A stretch of DNA of 60,346 bases, from NCBI GenBank assembly GCA_017883385.1, contig JADGNQ010000018.1, positions 1-60,346 of the forward strand. Reading direction: 5' to 3'. The position numbers and the translations under genes are program-made. The first letter of the stretch is position 1. Each line of letters opens with the position of its first letter. The notes under the pieces were generated by a model. The model had not been told where the DNA came from and ran no database searches. It worked only from the letters and a program-made list of their open reading frames with translations. Below are positions 1 to 9,627 of the stretch, in pieces. The DNA is from Candidatus Sulfotelmatobacter sp. Its GTDB lineage: Bacteria; Acidobacteriota; Terriglobia; Terriglobales; Acidobacteriaceae.

Positions 1-174
1 ATCGTAGATCAGTCGGCAATCCCGGTGGGCTTGCTCATAAAAATCGTGGACAGCAGTTATGCTGAGGTGAGCGAGATTGTGCCGGAGTTCCTTGAGATCC
101 TTCTCGCTCAAGATTTCCGGGTTCTCGCGATCAGGACGCCTGGCCACGATTGAAGATTCTAGCAAATTCGCCAT
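1..174 (-). CDS. Unidentified protein, N-terminal part only (runs off left edge)
   Basis: An open frame on the minus strand starts at an ATG at 174 and stays open to the first base of the window (58 codons), so it has no stop here. A GAGG ribosome-binding site lies 7 bases before the ATG. The translation begins MANLLESSIVARRPDREN and continues into a charged, helical-looking stretch rich in Leu, Glu, Lys and His (LSEKDLKELRHNLAHLS). No signal peptide or membrane segment is visible. I do not recognise the family. The good start context and the amphipathic composition make it more believable than the competing plus-strand frame at 77-274. Confidence 0.55.
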   Translation of the reverse strand, partial: MANLLESSIVARRPDRENPEILSEKDLKELRHNLAHLSITAVHDFYEQAHRDCRLIYD

Positions 175-326
175 TTCTTCGCCTCACGGACGATGGCCCA
201 GCCTGAGGCTGACAGGGGAGCAAAACGGGGAGCATTCACACCCGAATGAGGGCAGGTTTGCCCGACTGAGGTAGTGGTGTCACGATTGTAAGTGATTGAA
301 ACGACTGAAGCGGAAGAGCCCAGGGT

Positions 327-368
327 GGTTTAGCAAACCGCCGCATTCGGCCACTCTGCCACCTCTCC
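327..368 (-). pseudogene. Truncated tRNA-Ser(GCU), 5' half only
   Basis: Read on the minus strand from 368, the sequence is GGAGAGGTGGCAGAGTGG, then a D-loop-like stretch, then an anticodon arm with TTGCTAA as loop, which gives anticodon GCU. This is the usual start of a bacterial tRNA-Ser(GCU). The match stops inside the 3' side of the anticodon stem (AAACC). The long variable arm, T arm and 3' acceptor strand are absent from the following sequence. It cannot be a working tRNA. It could be a remnant left by an integration event in the anticodon arm, a common integrase target, or a deletion scar. Confidence 0.7.
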
Positions 369-924
369 AGTGTGCGGAAACGGCCTTGGAACGACCTGCG
401 TAGTTTACCACTTCCTCGGCTACTGCAGGTAAGCGCTCACATACCCGCTCTGCCGCGATGTCGTCTCGACCAGTCCATTGCAGCCAGCACGTCCGGAGCG
501 AACGTTTTGATGTGCTGCTCTTTCGTGAGGATCGGATTCAAGTGTCTCGAGATGGCTGGACGCGTGCGAGAGTTGCCAATAGCAAGAAATGGATTCTCCT
601 AACGCGTCAATGACACTCTGTCGGCGCGGGCCTCAAAGCATAGAACATCAGTTTAACAATCCGACCAGTTCCAGGTATTTCGCAAAGCGCGGGCGCCTTC
701 ACTGGAACCATTTTCGGCTATTCAATCGACGCCGGCAGCGGTCACCGCGCGAGTTTCGTAATCCGAATTCACCTTGAGCGACGTCATCATCGTGGAGTGT
801 GTAGTATTAGGACTTCTCCATCCACATGCAGGATTCGTCGGCGTCTCCGATCGCGATCTGTACGTACAACATGTTCGCCTAAATCTGGCGCGCTGCCGGA
901 ACGTGCTTTTGCTTTCGCGAGGGA

Positions 925-999
925 GCCGGCGAGGAATTCCTGCTCTGGGTCCGTCGAGAGATTCGCCAGTGGCAGGACGGCGATCGAACGGATCACCGG
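925..999 (-). pseudogene. Fragment of a TolB-like / regulatory TPR protein gene
   Basis: Within the minus-strand frame 787-1050 the residues PVIRSIAVLPLANLSTDPE followed by QEFLAG are very close to the well-known opening of the TolB-like domain found in many bacterial cyclase- or winged-helix-linked TPR proteins (IRSIAVLPLENLSGDPEQEY). Resemblance ends abruptly on both sides: the upstream residues carry no DNA-binding or kinase domain, and the downstream residues turn Arg-rich. I read it as a relic of a larger gene, not as a small working protein. Confidence 0.5.
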
Positions 1000-1235
1000 C
1001 CCCTGCAACATCTTCGCCTTGCTCAGAAAACTGGACGCCGTGGCCGGCAACCAATGAGCGGTGACCCTCTCCGTCCGACTCTTTGGCGGCTATCCTGAAT
1101 AACCATTCCGTCTGCATCATGTTGCCCTTTATCAGCACCACCACCATCGGGCCAGTGTCTCATAAATGGAAATCGGTTCGGGAAAGCAGACAAGCAACCC
1201 GGCAGGCGGCGGGGGCATGGCCGCCCGACTGCTCA

Positions 1236-1264
1236 TTGATACGTTAACATATTGAAACTAAAAC
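1236..1264 (+). promoter_or_regulatory. Possible sigma70-type promoter before the response regulator run
   Basis: TTGATA (1236-1241) and TAAAAC (1259-1264) are separated by 17 bases in a locally AT-rich stretch about 90 bases before the start of the 1352 gene. The -10 is a weak match, so this is only a candidate. Confidence 0.3.
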
Positions 1265-1351
1265 ACTTATTTAACAACCGAGGGGGGGGCTTCAGATTCG
1301 ACCTTATGGCGGATGGCATGGTTCGTGCATCGTCCTCCTTCGGAGTAGCAC

Positions 1352-1945
1352 ATGAAACTGCTGATCGCCGAAGACGACGTTTTCTTTCTCAAGCTGCTGA
1401 AGCAGATCCTCGCGCCGGACCACGAGCTTGTCCTGGCCCGCGACGGAAGCGAGGCGTGGGCAGCACTTCAGCGTCCCTATGCGCCACAGTTAGCTATCCT
1501 CGACTGGGTCATGCCCGGGCTGAGCGGCCCGGAGATTTGTCGCCGAGTCAGAGCGTCCGCGCCGTTATCCTCTATGTATTTGATCATCCTCACCGCAAAG
1601 AACAGTGCGGCGGACATCGTTTCTGGCCTCAGGGCTGGCGCGGATGATTACATAACCAAGCCCCCGGTCCCCGAGGAACTCCGTGCCCGGGTCACTCTCG
1701 GGGAGCGAGTCTTGGCGCTGCAGGATGCGGTCGAGACTCAATCGGCGCTGGCTCGTCAAGCGTCCGAAAGAGAAAGACGGCTTCGCGAGGGGTTCGATGC
1801 TGGGAGACCGCCCGTCCAGGACAACTTGCGTGAAGTTGCAGCGTACTTAAGCCGACACATCGAACCTGTGGATGATTGCTCAGATTCCAGGGGGGAGACC
1901 CCATATCTCCTGTCAACCTGCTCTCTGGAGAATTCCCATTCCTAA
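1352..1945 (+). CDS. Response regulator, single receiver domain with short tail
   Basis: 197 residues. Residues 1-120 form a standard receiver: acidic pocket EDD near residues 8-10, phospho-acceptor Asp51 in LDWVMPG, the T/K switch region (LTAKN, then GADDYITKP). After the receiver come a Glu/Arg-rich helix (QASERERRLREG) and a tail of about 50 residues that I cannot assign. The C-terminal part overlaps the next gene by 74 bases in another frame. The short unmatched tail may mean an output domain was lost by frameshift. It probably belongs to the same signalling run as the next two genes. Partner kinase unknown. Confidence 0.85.
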   Translation: MKLLIAEDDVFFLKLLKQILAPDHELVLARDGSEAWAALQRPYAPQLAILDWVMPGLSGPEICRRVRASAPLSSMYLIILTAKNSAADIVSGLRAGADDYITKPPVPEELRARVTLGERVLALQDAVETQSALARQASERERRLREGFDAGRPPVQDNLREVAAYLSRHIEPVDDCSDSRGETPYLLSTCSLENSHS

Positions 1946-2954
1946 TACTGAGATCGACGGGATACTTCTTCCGCAATTCGAGCAGCACGATGGCACTTCC
2001 GAAACGATTCTGATTGCGGAAGACGATCCTATCTTCCGCAGACTTCTTCAAAGCCGGTTGCAGAGCTGGGGCTATCGAGTGATTGCAGTGGAAGATGGAG
2101 CGCAGGCGTGGGAACTCCTTCGACAGCCGAATACACCCGACCTTCTCATTTTGGACTGGATGATGCCTGGTCTCGACGGCATCGAACTCTGCCGCCGAAT
2201 TCGAGAGAGGCATCAGGACCGGTATCAATACATCTTGCTGGTCACGGGCAAAGATGGCAAACAGAATATTGTGAAGGGATTGGAGGCAGGAGCTGACGAT
2301 TACCTGACCAAGCCGTTTGACCTTGGCGAGCTGCGGGCACGGGTATGGACGGGCAAGCGAATTCTCTCGCTCCAGCGCGAGTTGATTCGAGCCCGGGAAG
2401 ACCTTCGCTTTCAGGCCACTCACGACGCTTTGACTGGTGTCTGGAGTCACGGGGCAACTCTGGATTTGCTGGGTTGCGAACTTCGGCGTGGATTTCGTAC
2501 GCACGCCTCAACCGGCATTCTGATGATTGACCTCGACCATTTCAAGAACGTGAACGATACGTACGGCCACCTGACCGGCGACGCGGTACTCAAAGAAGCT
2601 GTACAACGCATCAGCCGTGCCGTCCGGTCCTACGATTTCGTTGGCCGTTACGGTGGTGAGGAATTTCTTGCCATCCTCTCGAACTGTACGCTCGAGGATC
2701 TGCGCACCGTTGCAGAGAGGACGCGCTGCGCCGTCGCTGAAACGGCGATTTCGACGAAAGTCGCAAATGTAGACGTCACCGTCAGCATCGGCGGCGTCGT
2801 TACTTCGACCGGAACTGACGATCTTGAACTACTGTCAGCCGCCGACTCCGCTCTTTACGAGGCAAAGCAAGCGGGCCGCAACCGGGTAGTCATCGGTTCC
2901 TGTGAAGCGACACAATCTGAGGAAGCGCTTTCGGCGACAAGCGGGAAGAAATGA
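1872..2954 (+). CDS. Response regulator with GGEEF domain (diguanylate cyclase)
   Basis: 360 residues. After about 45 poorly conserved residues comes a receiver (IAEDDP, phospho-Asp95 in LDWMMPG, ADDYLTKPF), then a linker helix, then a GGDEF-family domain from about residue 180. It has DLDHFKNVNDTYGH for Mg/GTP binding and the catalytic signature GGEEF. An intact inhibitory I-site, RSYD, lies five residues before GGEEF, so product inhibition by c-di-GMP is expected. This is the PleD/WspR-type layout: phosphorylation of the receiver should control c-di-GMP synthesis. The only ATG in frame is at 1872, inside the end of the previous gene. The true start may be a little further in, because the receiver proper begins near residue 44. 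Confidence 0.9.
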   Translation: MIAQIPGGRPHISCQPALWRIPIPNTEIDGILLPQFEQHDGTSETILIAEDDPIFRRLLQSRLQSWGYRVIAVEDGAQAWELLRQPNTPDLLILDWMMPGLDGIELCRRIRERHQDRYQYILLVTGKDGKQNIVKGLEAGADDYLTKPFDLGELRARVWTGKRILSLQRELIRAREDLRFQATHDALTGVWSHGATLDLLGCELRRGFRTHASTGILMIDLDHFKNVNDTYGHLTGDAVLKEAVQRISRAVRSYDFVGRYGGEEFLAILSNCTLEDLRTVAERTRCAVAETAISTKVANVDVTVSIGGVVTSTGTDDLELLSAADSALYEAKQAGRNRVVIGSCEATQSEEALSATSGKK

Positions 2955-2971
2955 GCGAGTGAGACCCTTTC

Positions 2972-5935
2972 ATGCCTGAACAGCGCGTCATCGTTCGCCA
3001 TGCACTCCTCTCCCTTTCGTTTGTGTTGTTGTTTCTACTGCTCAACCGTCCTGAAGTCATCTTAATATCTAGACTTGGCGCCGTAGTCTGGTATCCAGCC
3101 GCTGGGTTAGCTCTGGCGCTCCTGTTGGGAATAAGTCCATGGTATGCATTGCTGGTTTGCTTTTCTGATGCGCTTGCTGGAATCCTGATCTACAAGCAAC
3201 CGATCTCGTCTCTAAGTGGAACGCTTGGCGCTGTCGGCGTTGCCAGCTTTTATGCTACTGCGGCATACGTTCTACGTGGCCCACTCCGCATCGACCCTGG
3301 CTTACGTCGGCGGCGAGATGTCGTCCTTTACATCTCTGTCACCACGGTGGCCGCATTGGCGTCAACCAGCCTGGGAGTGGCGTGCCTGGCCGCAGATCAT
3401 GCCATTCGTTGGAGCGAGCGCTGGCCGTCAGCTTCGTTGTGGTTTCTGGGTGACGAAATCGGATTGCTGGGTGTTGCGCCTTTTCTCCTCATCCATGTGT
3501 TCCCCTGGATTCGTCGAAGAATCTCGCCAAGACCGGTCGAGGTTCAGTTGACAAGGCAGAACTCCCGCGCCAAGGCGTCGACTCTTTGGATGCTAGTGGA
3601 ACTGGCGTGCCAAATCTCCGCACTATTGGCGTTGCTGTGGTTGATGTTCGGACCTGCATTCGGTCGCTATGAGCTGTATTTTCTGAGCTACATCCCGGTC
3701 ATTTGGATCGCCATGCGTCAGGGAATCCGAAGGGTCGCCACCGGATTACTCGCGCTGAATTTTGGCATTGTGGTCGCATTGCATTTCTTTCCACCGACAT
3801 CCGGCGCGCTCCCCAAAATAGGCCTTCTCATGTTTGTCGTTTCGGCAGCAGGACTCGTCGTAGGATCGGCGGTAACTGAACGGCACCGCATCGCGATTGA
3901 GTTGCTCGAACGCACTTCCGAATTGCTCGATGCGAACACTCAGCTGCTGGCTTCGACGCAAAAGGCGGAGGAGGCCAGCCGGGCCAAAGGCGAGTTCCTC
4001 GCGAACATGAGCCACGAAATTCGTACTCCAATCAACGGAATTCTGGGCTCGGCTGAGTTGGTCCTGGATACGGACCTCACTCCGGAACAACGTGATTACC
4101 TTTTGATGCTGAAATCTTCGGGCGATTCTCTCCTTGGCGTGATCGATGACATTCTTGATTTCTCCAAGGTGGAATCTGGGAAGCTGGACCTGGATCCGAT
4201 TGAATTCAACCTGCCTGACGCGATCGGCGAGACGATAAGAGCGCTGGCTCTGCGGGCGGATGAAAAAGGGCTCGAACTTGCCTACCACGTGGACCCACAA
4301 ATACCGGACTATGTGGTCGGTGATCCCGGGCGGCTACGCCAGATTCTCGTAAACCTCGTAGGCAATGCCATCAAGTTCACGCGGCAAGGGGAGGTCATAG
4401 TCGAGGTACGACTTGATTCCCGCAGCGATCGCGAACTGAATCTGCATTTCACCGTGGCCGATACGGGCATTGGCATACCTGATGAGAAACACTCTCTTGT
4501 CTTCGAGGCATTTGCACAGGCCGATAGCAGCACAACGCGTAACTTTGGGGGCACAGGTCTAGGGCTAGCCATCTCCTCCCGTTTGGCTGGACTGATGAAC
4601 GGGCGAATCTGGGTGGAGAGCAAGGTAGGCAAGGGCAGTACATTTCATTTCACCGTGCGCTTTGAGATCGCGGAAAACGAACGCGCGCCCGGCTCCCGGA
4701 CGACCCCAGCTGAACTTCTGCATCTTCCCGTGTTGGTGGTTGATGACAACACCTCGAACCGACGAATTCTGCTGGAAATCACCAAGGGTTGGGGTATGCC
4801 GTCGGCGGCCGTGGAAACGGGAAACGCGGCGTTGGAGGCTCTGAAACAAGCCGAGATGAAGGGTACTGGTTTTCGCTTGGCGATTATTGACAGTCGTATG
4901 CCTGAGATGAATGGCTTCGACTTGGTGGAGCGAATCAAACAAGATCCGCGCCTGTCAGGTGTCATGATCGTGATGTTGATTTCCGCGGGCCAGGGTGGAG
5001 AGGCTGCCCACTGCCGCGAACTTGGGATCTCCGCTTATCTCCCCAAACCAATCCGAAAGTCAGACCTGTTGTCAGCGATCCTGACCGTTCTGAGTCAAGG
5101 ATCAGCCAATGACGCTCCGCACTTGGTGAGGAGATCGAGCTCGCGGGAGACGATGACGAAGCTCCGAATTCTGGTGGCCGAGGACAATCCAGTAAACCAG
5201 ACCGTGGTCATGCGTATGCTGGAAAAGATGGGACACCTGCCGATGCTCGGGCAAAATGGTCAAGAAGTACTCTCAATGTTGGAGTCCGGAACATTTGACC
5301 TCGTATTCATGGACATACAAATGCCCGAGATGGACGGGCTCACAGCAACTCGGGAGATTCGCGAGAACGAGAGAAGAACGGGAGTTCACATTCCGATCGT
5401 CGCCATGACTGCGCACGCGATGAAAGGCGATGAAGAACGCTGTCTGGAAGCTGGCATGGACGGGTATCTCACCAAGCCCTTGAGCAGCCTGGGTATCGAG
5501 AAGATGATCGCCAAAATGTTCGGCACGGAGCGTAATGTCCAGCAGCTCACGGCGATGCCGGATTCTCCGCGCCCATCGTCGCCTTGGGACTCCGCCAGAG
5601 CTCTGGAGAGCGTTGACGGGGATGAATCGCTCTTGCGCGAGCTAGTCCAGATTTTCCTGGAAGAGATTCCCCATCAACTCGCCAACCTGCAAAAGGGAAT
5701 CGAGGCGTCCGACCTTGAACAAATCGAGAGAACCGCTCACAGCTTAAAGGGAGAATTGGGCTGTCTTGGGCTAATGGATGCCGCGCAGAAAGCCCGCGAT
5801 CTCGAGCGCATGGGACATGAACGCGCTGTGCAGCCCGCAGCCGAACTATTCGCCGCATTCAAAGCAGAGATTTCCGCAGCTGCCTTGGCAATGCGCGACA
5901 TGCTGGCTGCAGAGCATCAACCCATCGCTCGCTAG
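2972..5935 (+). CDS. Hybrid sensor histidine kinase: MASE1, kinase, two receivers, HPt
   Basis: 987 residues, ATG 17 bases after the previous stop. Residues 1-310 hold about eight hydrophobic segments of MASE1 type, followed by a coiled-coil linker. The HisKA box is [14 protein letters not shown] with phospho-His348. The ATPase region follows ([26 protein letters not shown]). Receiver 1 starts near 587 with phospho-Asp640 (DSRMPEMNG). Receiver 2 starts near 730 with phospho-Asp781 ([10 protein letters not shown]). The C-terminal HPt domain has His923 in HSLKGELG. All phosphotransfer residues are present, so this is a complete BarA/ArcB-type phosphorelay in one chain. It may feed the neighbouring diguanylate cyclase or the receiver-PilZ protein, but this is inferred from position only. 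Confidence 0.93.
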   Translation: MPEQRVIVRHALLSLSFVLLFLLLNRPEVILISRLGAVVWYPAAGLALALLLGISPWYALLVCFSDALAGILIYKQPISSLSGTLGAVGVASFYATAAYVLRGPLRIDPGLRRRRDVVLYISVTTVAALASTSLGVACLAADHAIRWSERWPSASLWFLGDEIGLLGVAPFLLIHVFPWIRRRISPRPVEVQLTRQNSRAKASTLWMLVELACQISALLALLWLMFGPAFGRYELYFLSYIPVIWIAMRQGIRRVATGLLALNFGIVVALHFFPPTSGALPKIGLLMFVVSAAGLVVGSAVTERHRIAIELLERTSELLDANTQLLASTQKAEEASRAKGEFLANMSHEIRTPINGILGSAELVLDTDLTPEQRDYLLMLKSSGDSLLGVIDDILDFSKVESGKLDLDPIEFNLPDAIGETIRALALRADEKGLELAYHVDPQIPDYVVGDPGRLRQILVNLVGNAIKFTRQGEVIVEVRLDSRSDRELNLHFTVADTGIGIPDEKHSLVFEAFAQADSSTTRNFGGTGLGLAISSRLAGLMNGRIWVESKVGKGSTFHFTVRFEIAENERAPGSRTTPAELLHLPVLVVDDNTSNRRILLEITKGWGMPSAAVETGNAALEALKQAEMKGTGFRLAIIDSRMPEMNGFDLVERIKQDPRLSGVMIVMLISAGQGGEAAHCRELGISAYLPKPIRKSDLLSAILTVLSQGSANDAPHLVRRSSSRETMTKLRILVAEDNPVNQTVVMRMLEKMGHLPMLGQNGQEVLSMLESGTFDLVFMDIQMPEMDGLTATREIRENERRTGVHIPIVAMTAHAMKGDEERCLEAGMDGYLTKPLSSLGIEKMIAKMFGTERNVQQLTAMPDSPRPSSPWDSARALESVDGDESLLRELVQIFLEEIPHQLANLQKGIEASDLEQIERTAHSLKGELGCLGLMDAAQKARDLERMGHERAVQPAAELFAAFKAEISAAALAMRDMLAAEHQPIAR

Positions 5936-6333
5936 TTCCTGCGTGCTTCCACGTTTCTCTCCACCAGAACAGAAACAAGTCTCCGCTCTGTCTCGATCCC
6001 ATCCTTGCTGCGTTTGGGGTCTGAGGACATCGGAGCGTTGGGCCAGTTGTCCGTAGATTGGATCGGATTCCAATCGGCAGACACACACACCCCGTTCGCG
6101 ATCCACCGGAGCGGAAGGTGGCACTGTAACAGATTGTTTCGGAAGGGGTTACCTTCGTATCGCACGGCTACCCTGCCGGGGAGCATGGCCCCATTCGTGC
6201 TGATTCCCTTTACGACCCTCCCCAAAACTGACCCTTTCGAACTTGGGCCGCCCTTTGTTTTTGGGTATCCCAGAAAGAAGTCTTGGTCTTCTCGATGGAA
6301 ACCTCTGGCTTTATCGGTGTGGAAGTGGCAAAT
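5936..6333. other. Intergenic region with short inverted repeat
   Basis: About 400 bases between two kinase genes without a convincing gene. It holds a perfect 7-base inverted repeat GATTGGA (6056-6062) / TCCAATC (6069-6075) with a 6-base loop and an ACACACAC stretch just after it. No U-run follows, so it is not a typical terminator. It could be an operator. Confidence 0.35.
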
Positions 6334-8139
6334 ATGGACCGGGGCGTGAGCCTCCGCGAGCGCATGCGGGTGGTTGAGCGCCGCGATTGGTGGCTCTGGT
6401 TATGCGCGATCCTGATTACGTTGCTTCTGACCGGCGCAATCGTTTCGTTTGGCTTTACGGCACTTCACGTACACCGTCCGGACCTGAACTCCTCGCCACT
6501 GAACGACACTATTCTTGGCCTCGTGGCTATGGTGTTGCTCTTTGACATTTATACGGTCTACCAACACTTCCAGATCCAGGCCGTTCGAAAGCAACTGGTG
6601 GAACGCGAGGAATTGTTTCGCCTGATCACCGAAAACGCCGCAGACATGATCGCTGTGGTGGATACCACTGGCCATCGGCTATACAACAGCCCATCGTACG
6701 AAAAGATCCTGGGCTACACAGCGAAGGAACTGGGGGGCACGACGGCAGTGGAGCAGATCCATCCGGAAGACCGAGATAAGGTGCTGCAGGCCGCCGCGGA
6801 TGCGCGAAGAACTGGTGTGGGCACCAGCCTGGAGTACCGCATGCGCCACAAAGACGGAGGCTGGCGTACGCTTGAGTCCAGGGCCAGCACGATCATGAAA
6901 GCCGGACAGGTCGAGAAACTGGTGATTGTGAATCGTGACGTCACCGAGCGCAAGCATCTGGAAGAGCAATTCCGCCAGTCTCAGAAAATGGAAGCTGTGG
7001 GCCGGCTTTCGGGAGGGGTAGCCCACGATTTCAACAACCTGCTCGGCGTCATCATTGGCTATGGCGAACTTGTTCAAGAAGGCACGCCCGGGGACAGTCC
7101 GCTGCGCAGTTGTGTGGATGAAATGTTGAAGGCAGGGCATCGCGCCGCTTCGTTGACGCGGCAACTGTTGGCATTCAGCAGGCAGCAGGTGATGGATCCC
7201 AAAGTCCTGGACTTGAATCTGGTCGTCAAAGACATGGAGAAGATGCTCAAACGCATCATCAGCGAAGACATCCAGCTTAAGACTGATCTCGATCCAGCGC
7301 TCGTGCACATCAAAGCCGACCAGGGACAGATCGAGCAAGTCATCATGAACCTCGCGGTCAACGCGCGCGACGCCATGCCGAACGGTGGTGAGCTGGGACT
7401 TACGACATGCAACTTCCACATGGACCAGGATTTCGTTCGCCGCTATCCCTATCCGGTATCGGTTGGAGACTATGTCCTGCTCACCGTAACAGACAATGGA
7501 ATCGGCATGGATGCAGCTACGCGCGCGCGTGTCTTCGAGCCGTTCTTTACAACTAAAGAAAAGGGAAAAGGTACGGGGCTCGGTTTATCCACGGTTTACG
7601 GCGTGGTCAAGCAGAGCGGAGGCTACATCGAGATCGTCAGTGAACCGGGAGCCGGTGCCACTTTCAAGATCTATCTTCCGAGGGTTGAAGATGCCCTTGA
7701 CCCACAGAAACAACCCGCAGAATTGCCTGACTCTTTGCACGGAACAGAAACTGTGCTCTTGGCGGAGGATGAGCTAGCTCTTCGCAAGCTTAGCCGGCAT
7801 CTCCTGGAGCTTTGTGGATATGAGGTGCTTGAAGCCGAGAGTGGAGCCGAGGCTCTGAAGATAAGCCGGGAGCACAAGCACAAGATCCATCTTCTCCTGA
7901 CTGACGTCGTAATGCCCGGCATGAGCGGACGAGCACTCGCTGATCAACTGGTAAAACAGCGAACGGGGACTCGAGTGGTTTATATGTCCGGATACACAGG
8001 CCAAACTGTGGGCGAACACGGGGTTCTGGCCGAGGGAAGTTTCTTCTTGCCCAAACCTTTTACGCGGCAAGCGTTGGCCCGCAAGGTACGGGAAGCGCTC
8101 GATGGAAGCGTCGCTCTGGCTGGAGCGCAACTGAAGTGA
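6334..8139 (+). CDS. PAS-domain hybrid histidine kinase with C-terminal receiver
   Basis: 601 residues from the ATG at 6334, chosen because GGAAG lies 8 bases before it. Earlier in-frame starts are TTG 6283 and ATG 6295. Two hydrophobic segments near the N terminus (WLWLCAILITLLLTGAIV and a second 40 residues on) anchor it in the inner membrane. A PAS domain follows (ENAADMIAVVD, EYRMRHKDGGWR, NRDVTERK). The HisKA variant is MEAVGRLSGGVAHDFNNLL with His231, then HATPase motifs (NLAVNARDAMPNGG, DNGIGMD, GTGLGLSTV). A receiver ends the chain with Asp524 (LLTDVVMPG). The AHDFNNLL type with a trailing receiver is common in Acidobacteriota and Deltaproteobacteria. A receiver-PilZ gene follows 36 bases downstream, probably in the same transcript. 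Confidence 0.9.
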   Translation: MDRGVSLRERMRVVERRDWWLWLCAILITLLLTGAIVSFGFTALHVHRPDLNSSPLNDTILGLVAMVLLFDIYTVYQHFQIQAVRKQLVEREELFRLITENAADMIAVVDTTGHRLYNSPSYEKILGYTAKELGGTTAVEQIHPEDRDKVLQAAADARRTGVGTSLEYRMRHKDGGWRTLESRASTIMKAGQVEKLVIVNRDVTERKHLEEQFRQSQKMEAVGRLSGGVAHDFNNLLGVIIGYGELVQEGTPGDSPLRSCVDEMLKAGHRAASLTRQLLAFSRQQVMDPKVLDLNLVVKDMEKMLKRIISEDIQLKTDLDPALVHIKADQGQIEQVIMNLAVNARDAMPNGGELGLTTCNFHMDQDFVRRYPYPVSVGDYVLLTVTDNGIGMDAATRARVFEPFFTTKEKGKGTGLGLSTVYGVVKQSGGYIEIVSEPGAGATFKIYLPRVEDALDPQKQPAELPDSLHGTETVLLAEDELALRKLSRHLLELCGYEVLEAESGAEALKISREHKHKIHLLLTDVVMPGMSGRALADQLVKQRTGTRVVYMSGYTGQTVGEHGVLAEGSFFLPKPFTRQALARKVREALDGSVALAGAQLK

Positions 8140-8175
8140 TTATCAAGCGACGATCTGGAGTCTCGGGAGGAGCAA

Positions 8176-8847
8176 ATGGATAAGATTTTAATTGTCGACG
8201 ATGATGATGCCATGCGCGGTCTCATGAAGATGCGGTTGTCTGACACTTACGAGACAATCGACACGGGAAATCCCGTACAAGCTCTGGGACTTGCTCTGCA
8301 ACACAAACCTCGCGCCATCTTGCTTGATCTGATGATGCCGGACTGCTCCGGCTTCGAGTTGTGCCAGAGCTTCCATAATCTGAGCTACACCACACGAATC
8401 CCAATTTTCGTGGTCACCGGTGAGTCGGCGGCAAAGTATCGCGACTACATGAGCAACTTGGGAGCCGCAGACTTTTTCGAGAAGCCTATCGACTTTGTGA
8501 AACTCAAGAGCCGACTCGCGGCAGAATTACAGATTAGGCCGTCCGAGCGTCGAAAGCATGTACGAGTCCGAATGAAGCTGATCTTGAAACTGAAGGGTGC
8601 CGATGAATCCAAACGGTCGTTTGAACAGCTCACCACGACGGAGAATGTGAGCGCGGGGGGATTCCTATGTACTCTGGCTCTGGCCCTATCCCCTGATTCT
8701 TCCTTCGATGTCCTTCTCTCGGGCGCAAGTCACGATCGCTACGTGGGGCGCGCGCGCGTCGTGCGCAGAGAAGCTCCGGATACCCCCTGGCAGCGCTACG
8801 CTTTTCAATTCGTTGAACGGACACCCGAGTGGATACTGCAGGACTAG
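8176..8847 (+). CDS. Response regulator with PilZ domain
   Basis: 223 residues, preceded by a strong GGGAGGAG ribosome-binding site. Residues 1-120 are a receiver (VDDDD at the acidic pocket, LLDLMMPDCSG phospho-site, FEKPID at the conserved Lys). Residues 125-223 fit a PilZ domain: RRKHVRVRM supplies the Arg-rich c-di-GMP motif and ENVSAGGF the (D/N)xSxxG motif. The protein should link phosphorylation with c-di-GMP binding, and a diguanylate cyclase is encoded 6 kb upstream in the same signalling run. The direct kinase is probably the PAS hybrid kinase just upstream, by adjacency. Confidence 0.88.
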   Translation: MDKILIVDDDDAMRGLMKMRLSDTYETIDTGNPVQALGLALQHKPRAILLDLMMPDCSGFELCQSFHNLSYTTRIPIFVVTGESAAKYRDYMSNLGAADFFEKPIDFVKLKSRLAAELQIRPSERRKHVRVRMKLILKLKGADESKRSFEQLTTTENVSAGGFLCTLALALSPDSSFDVLLSGASHDRYVGRARVVRREAPDTPWQRYAFQFVERTPEWILQD

Positions 8848-8942
8848 TTCCGGGAGAACAGCTTGAGGCCCGATTGAGACAGAAGACGCCGCGACAGCCT
8901 CACCCGTTTCGCAGTCCAGCTTGAAGTGCTATCCTTCCGCTC

Positions 8943-9344
8943 ATGGACAACCGTTCTGTCAGCGACGCAGGTGGAACTCCAGGCGGGATTGGCCAGTTCC
9001 TGCTCGGTTTTGCCATGGCTTGTGTCGGGGGCTTCCTCATTACTCATCAGGTGAGTGTGGTGGGCTCCTACTGGAGTTTTTGGGGAGGCAGCAGCTTCGG
9101 AATCACACTTTTGCCCATGCTATTCGGCGTAGCGATTCTGTTCTGGAACGGCAAGAGCGTGATCGGATGGCTATTGACCGTTGCCGGGGCGCTGTTTATC
9201 TTCGCGGGCATCATCGCCAACATGCACATTTACTTTCAGCCGACGAGTCTTTTCAATACGATGGTGATGCTGATTCTGCTGGTGGGCGGACTGTCTTTAA
9301 TCGCGCGCTCGCTCCGGCCCTATAGCCCGAAGCAAAGCCCGTAG
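8943..9344 (+). CDS. Small four-helix membrane protein, unknown function
   Basis: 133 residues with four hydrophobic stretches (about residues 16-36, 50-66, 74-98, 104-122) and short polar ends. This is the layout of a small integral inner-membrane protein. No catalytic or binding motif is visible. There is no clear ribosome-binding site before the ATG. It stands alone between the PilZ regulator and the five-gene operon starting at 9628, about 280 bases further on, so its link to either is unclear. Confidence 0.65.
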   Translation: MDNRSVSDAGGTPGGIGQFLLGFAMACVGGFLITHQVSVVGSYWSFWGGSSFGITLLPMLFGVAILFWNGKSVIGWLLTVAGALFIFAGIIANMHIYFQPTSLFNTMVMLILLVGGLSLIARSLRPYSPKQSP

Positions 9345-9627
9345 CCGGCGCCGCCGGATCCAGCAAAACCACTTTGCGAACTGCAATATCCCGCACCAAT
9401 CCTGCCGTTGACATCACTCGCGACACGACATAGCATCCTTGGTTACCCGTCGCAAGGGATCTTCCACCAGCGGAATGGGTAGTCATTAATTGAGCGGGCA
9501 CCCTTCCCACGCGACGCTATGCCGAGGCGATCATTTTCAGTAACATACGGACAAAAAGAATAGTAGCCGTGTCACTCGGGAACTCTCTCGCGGAAGTGTA
9601 CGTAGCAGAAGACTAGTGGAGTGAACT

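Larger units (their letters stand above)
175..1351. other. Gene-poor, decayed stretch
   Basis: About 1.2 kb without a convincing intact gene. Short open frames exist on both strands, but their translations are Arg/Pro/Ser-rich and look like random GC-rich frames. Two remnants can be recognised: the 5' half of a tRNA-Ser gene (327-368, minus) and a 25-codon scrap of a TolB-like protein gene (925-999, minus). An AT-rich patch and a run of G lie just before the response regulator gene at 1352. The region reads as a degraded insertion or an old island edge. Confidence 0.5.

Noticed and set aside
372-777. Two plus-strand frames (76 and 62 codons) in the first kilobase
   Set aside because: They have no ribosome-binding site and no family resemblance, with random-looking Arg/Ser/Pro content.
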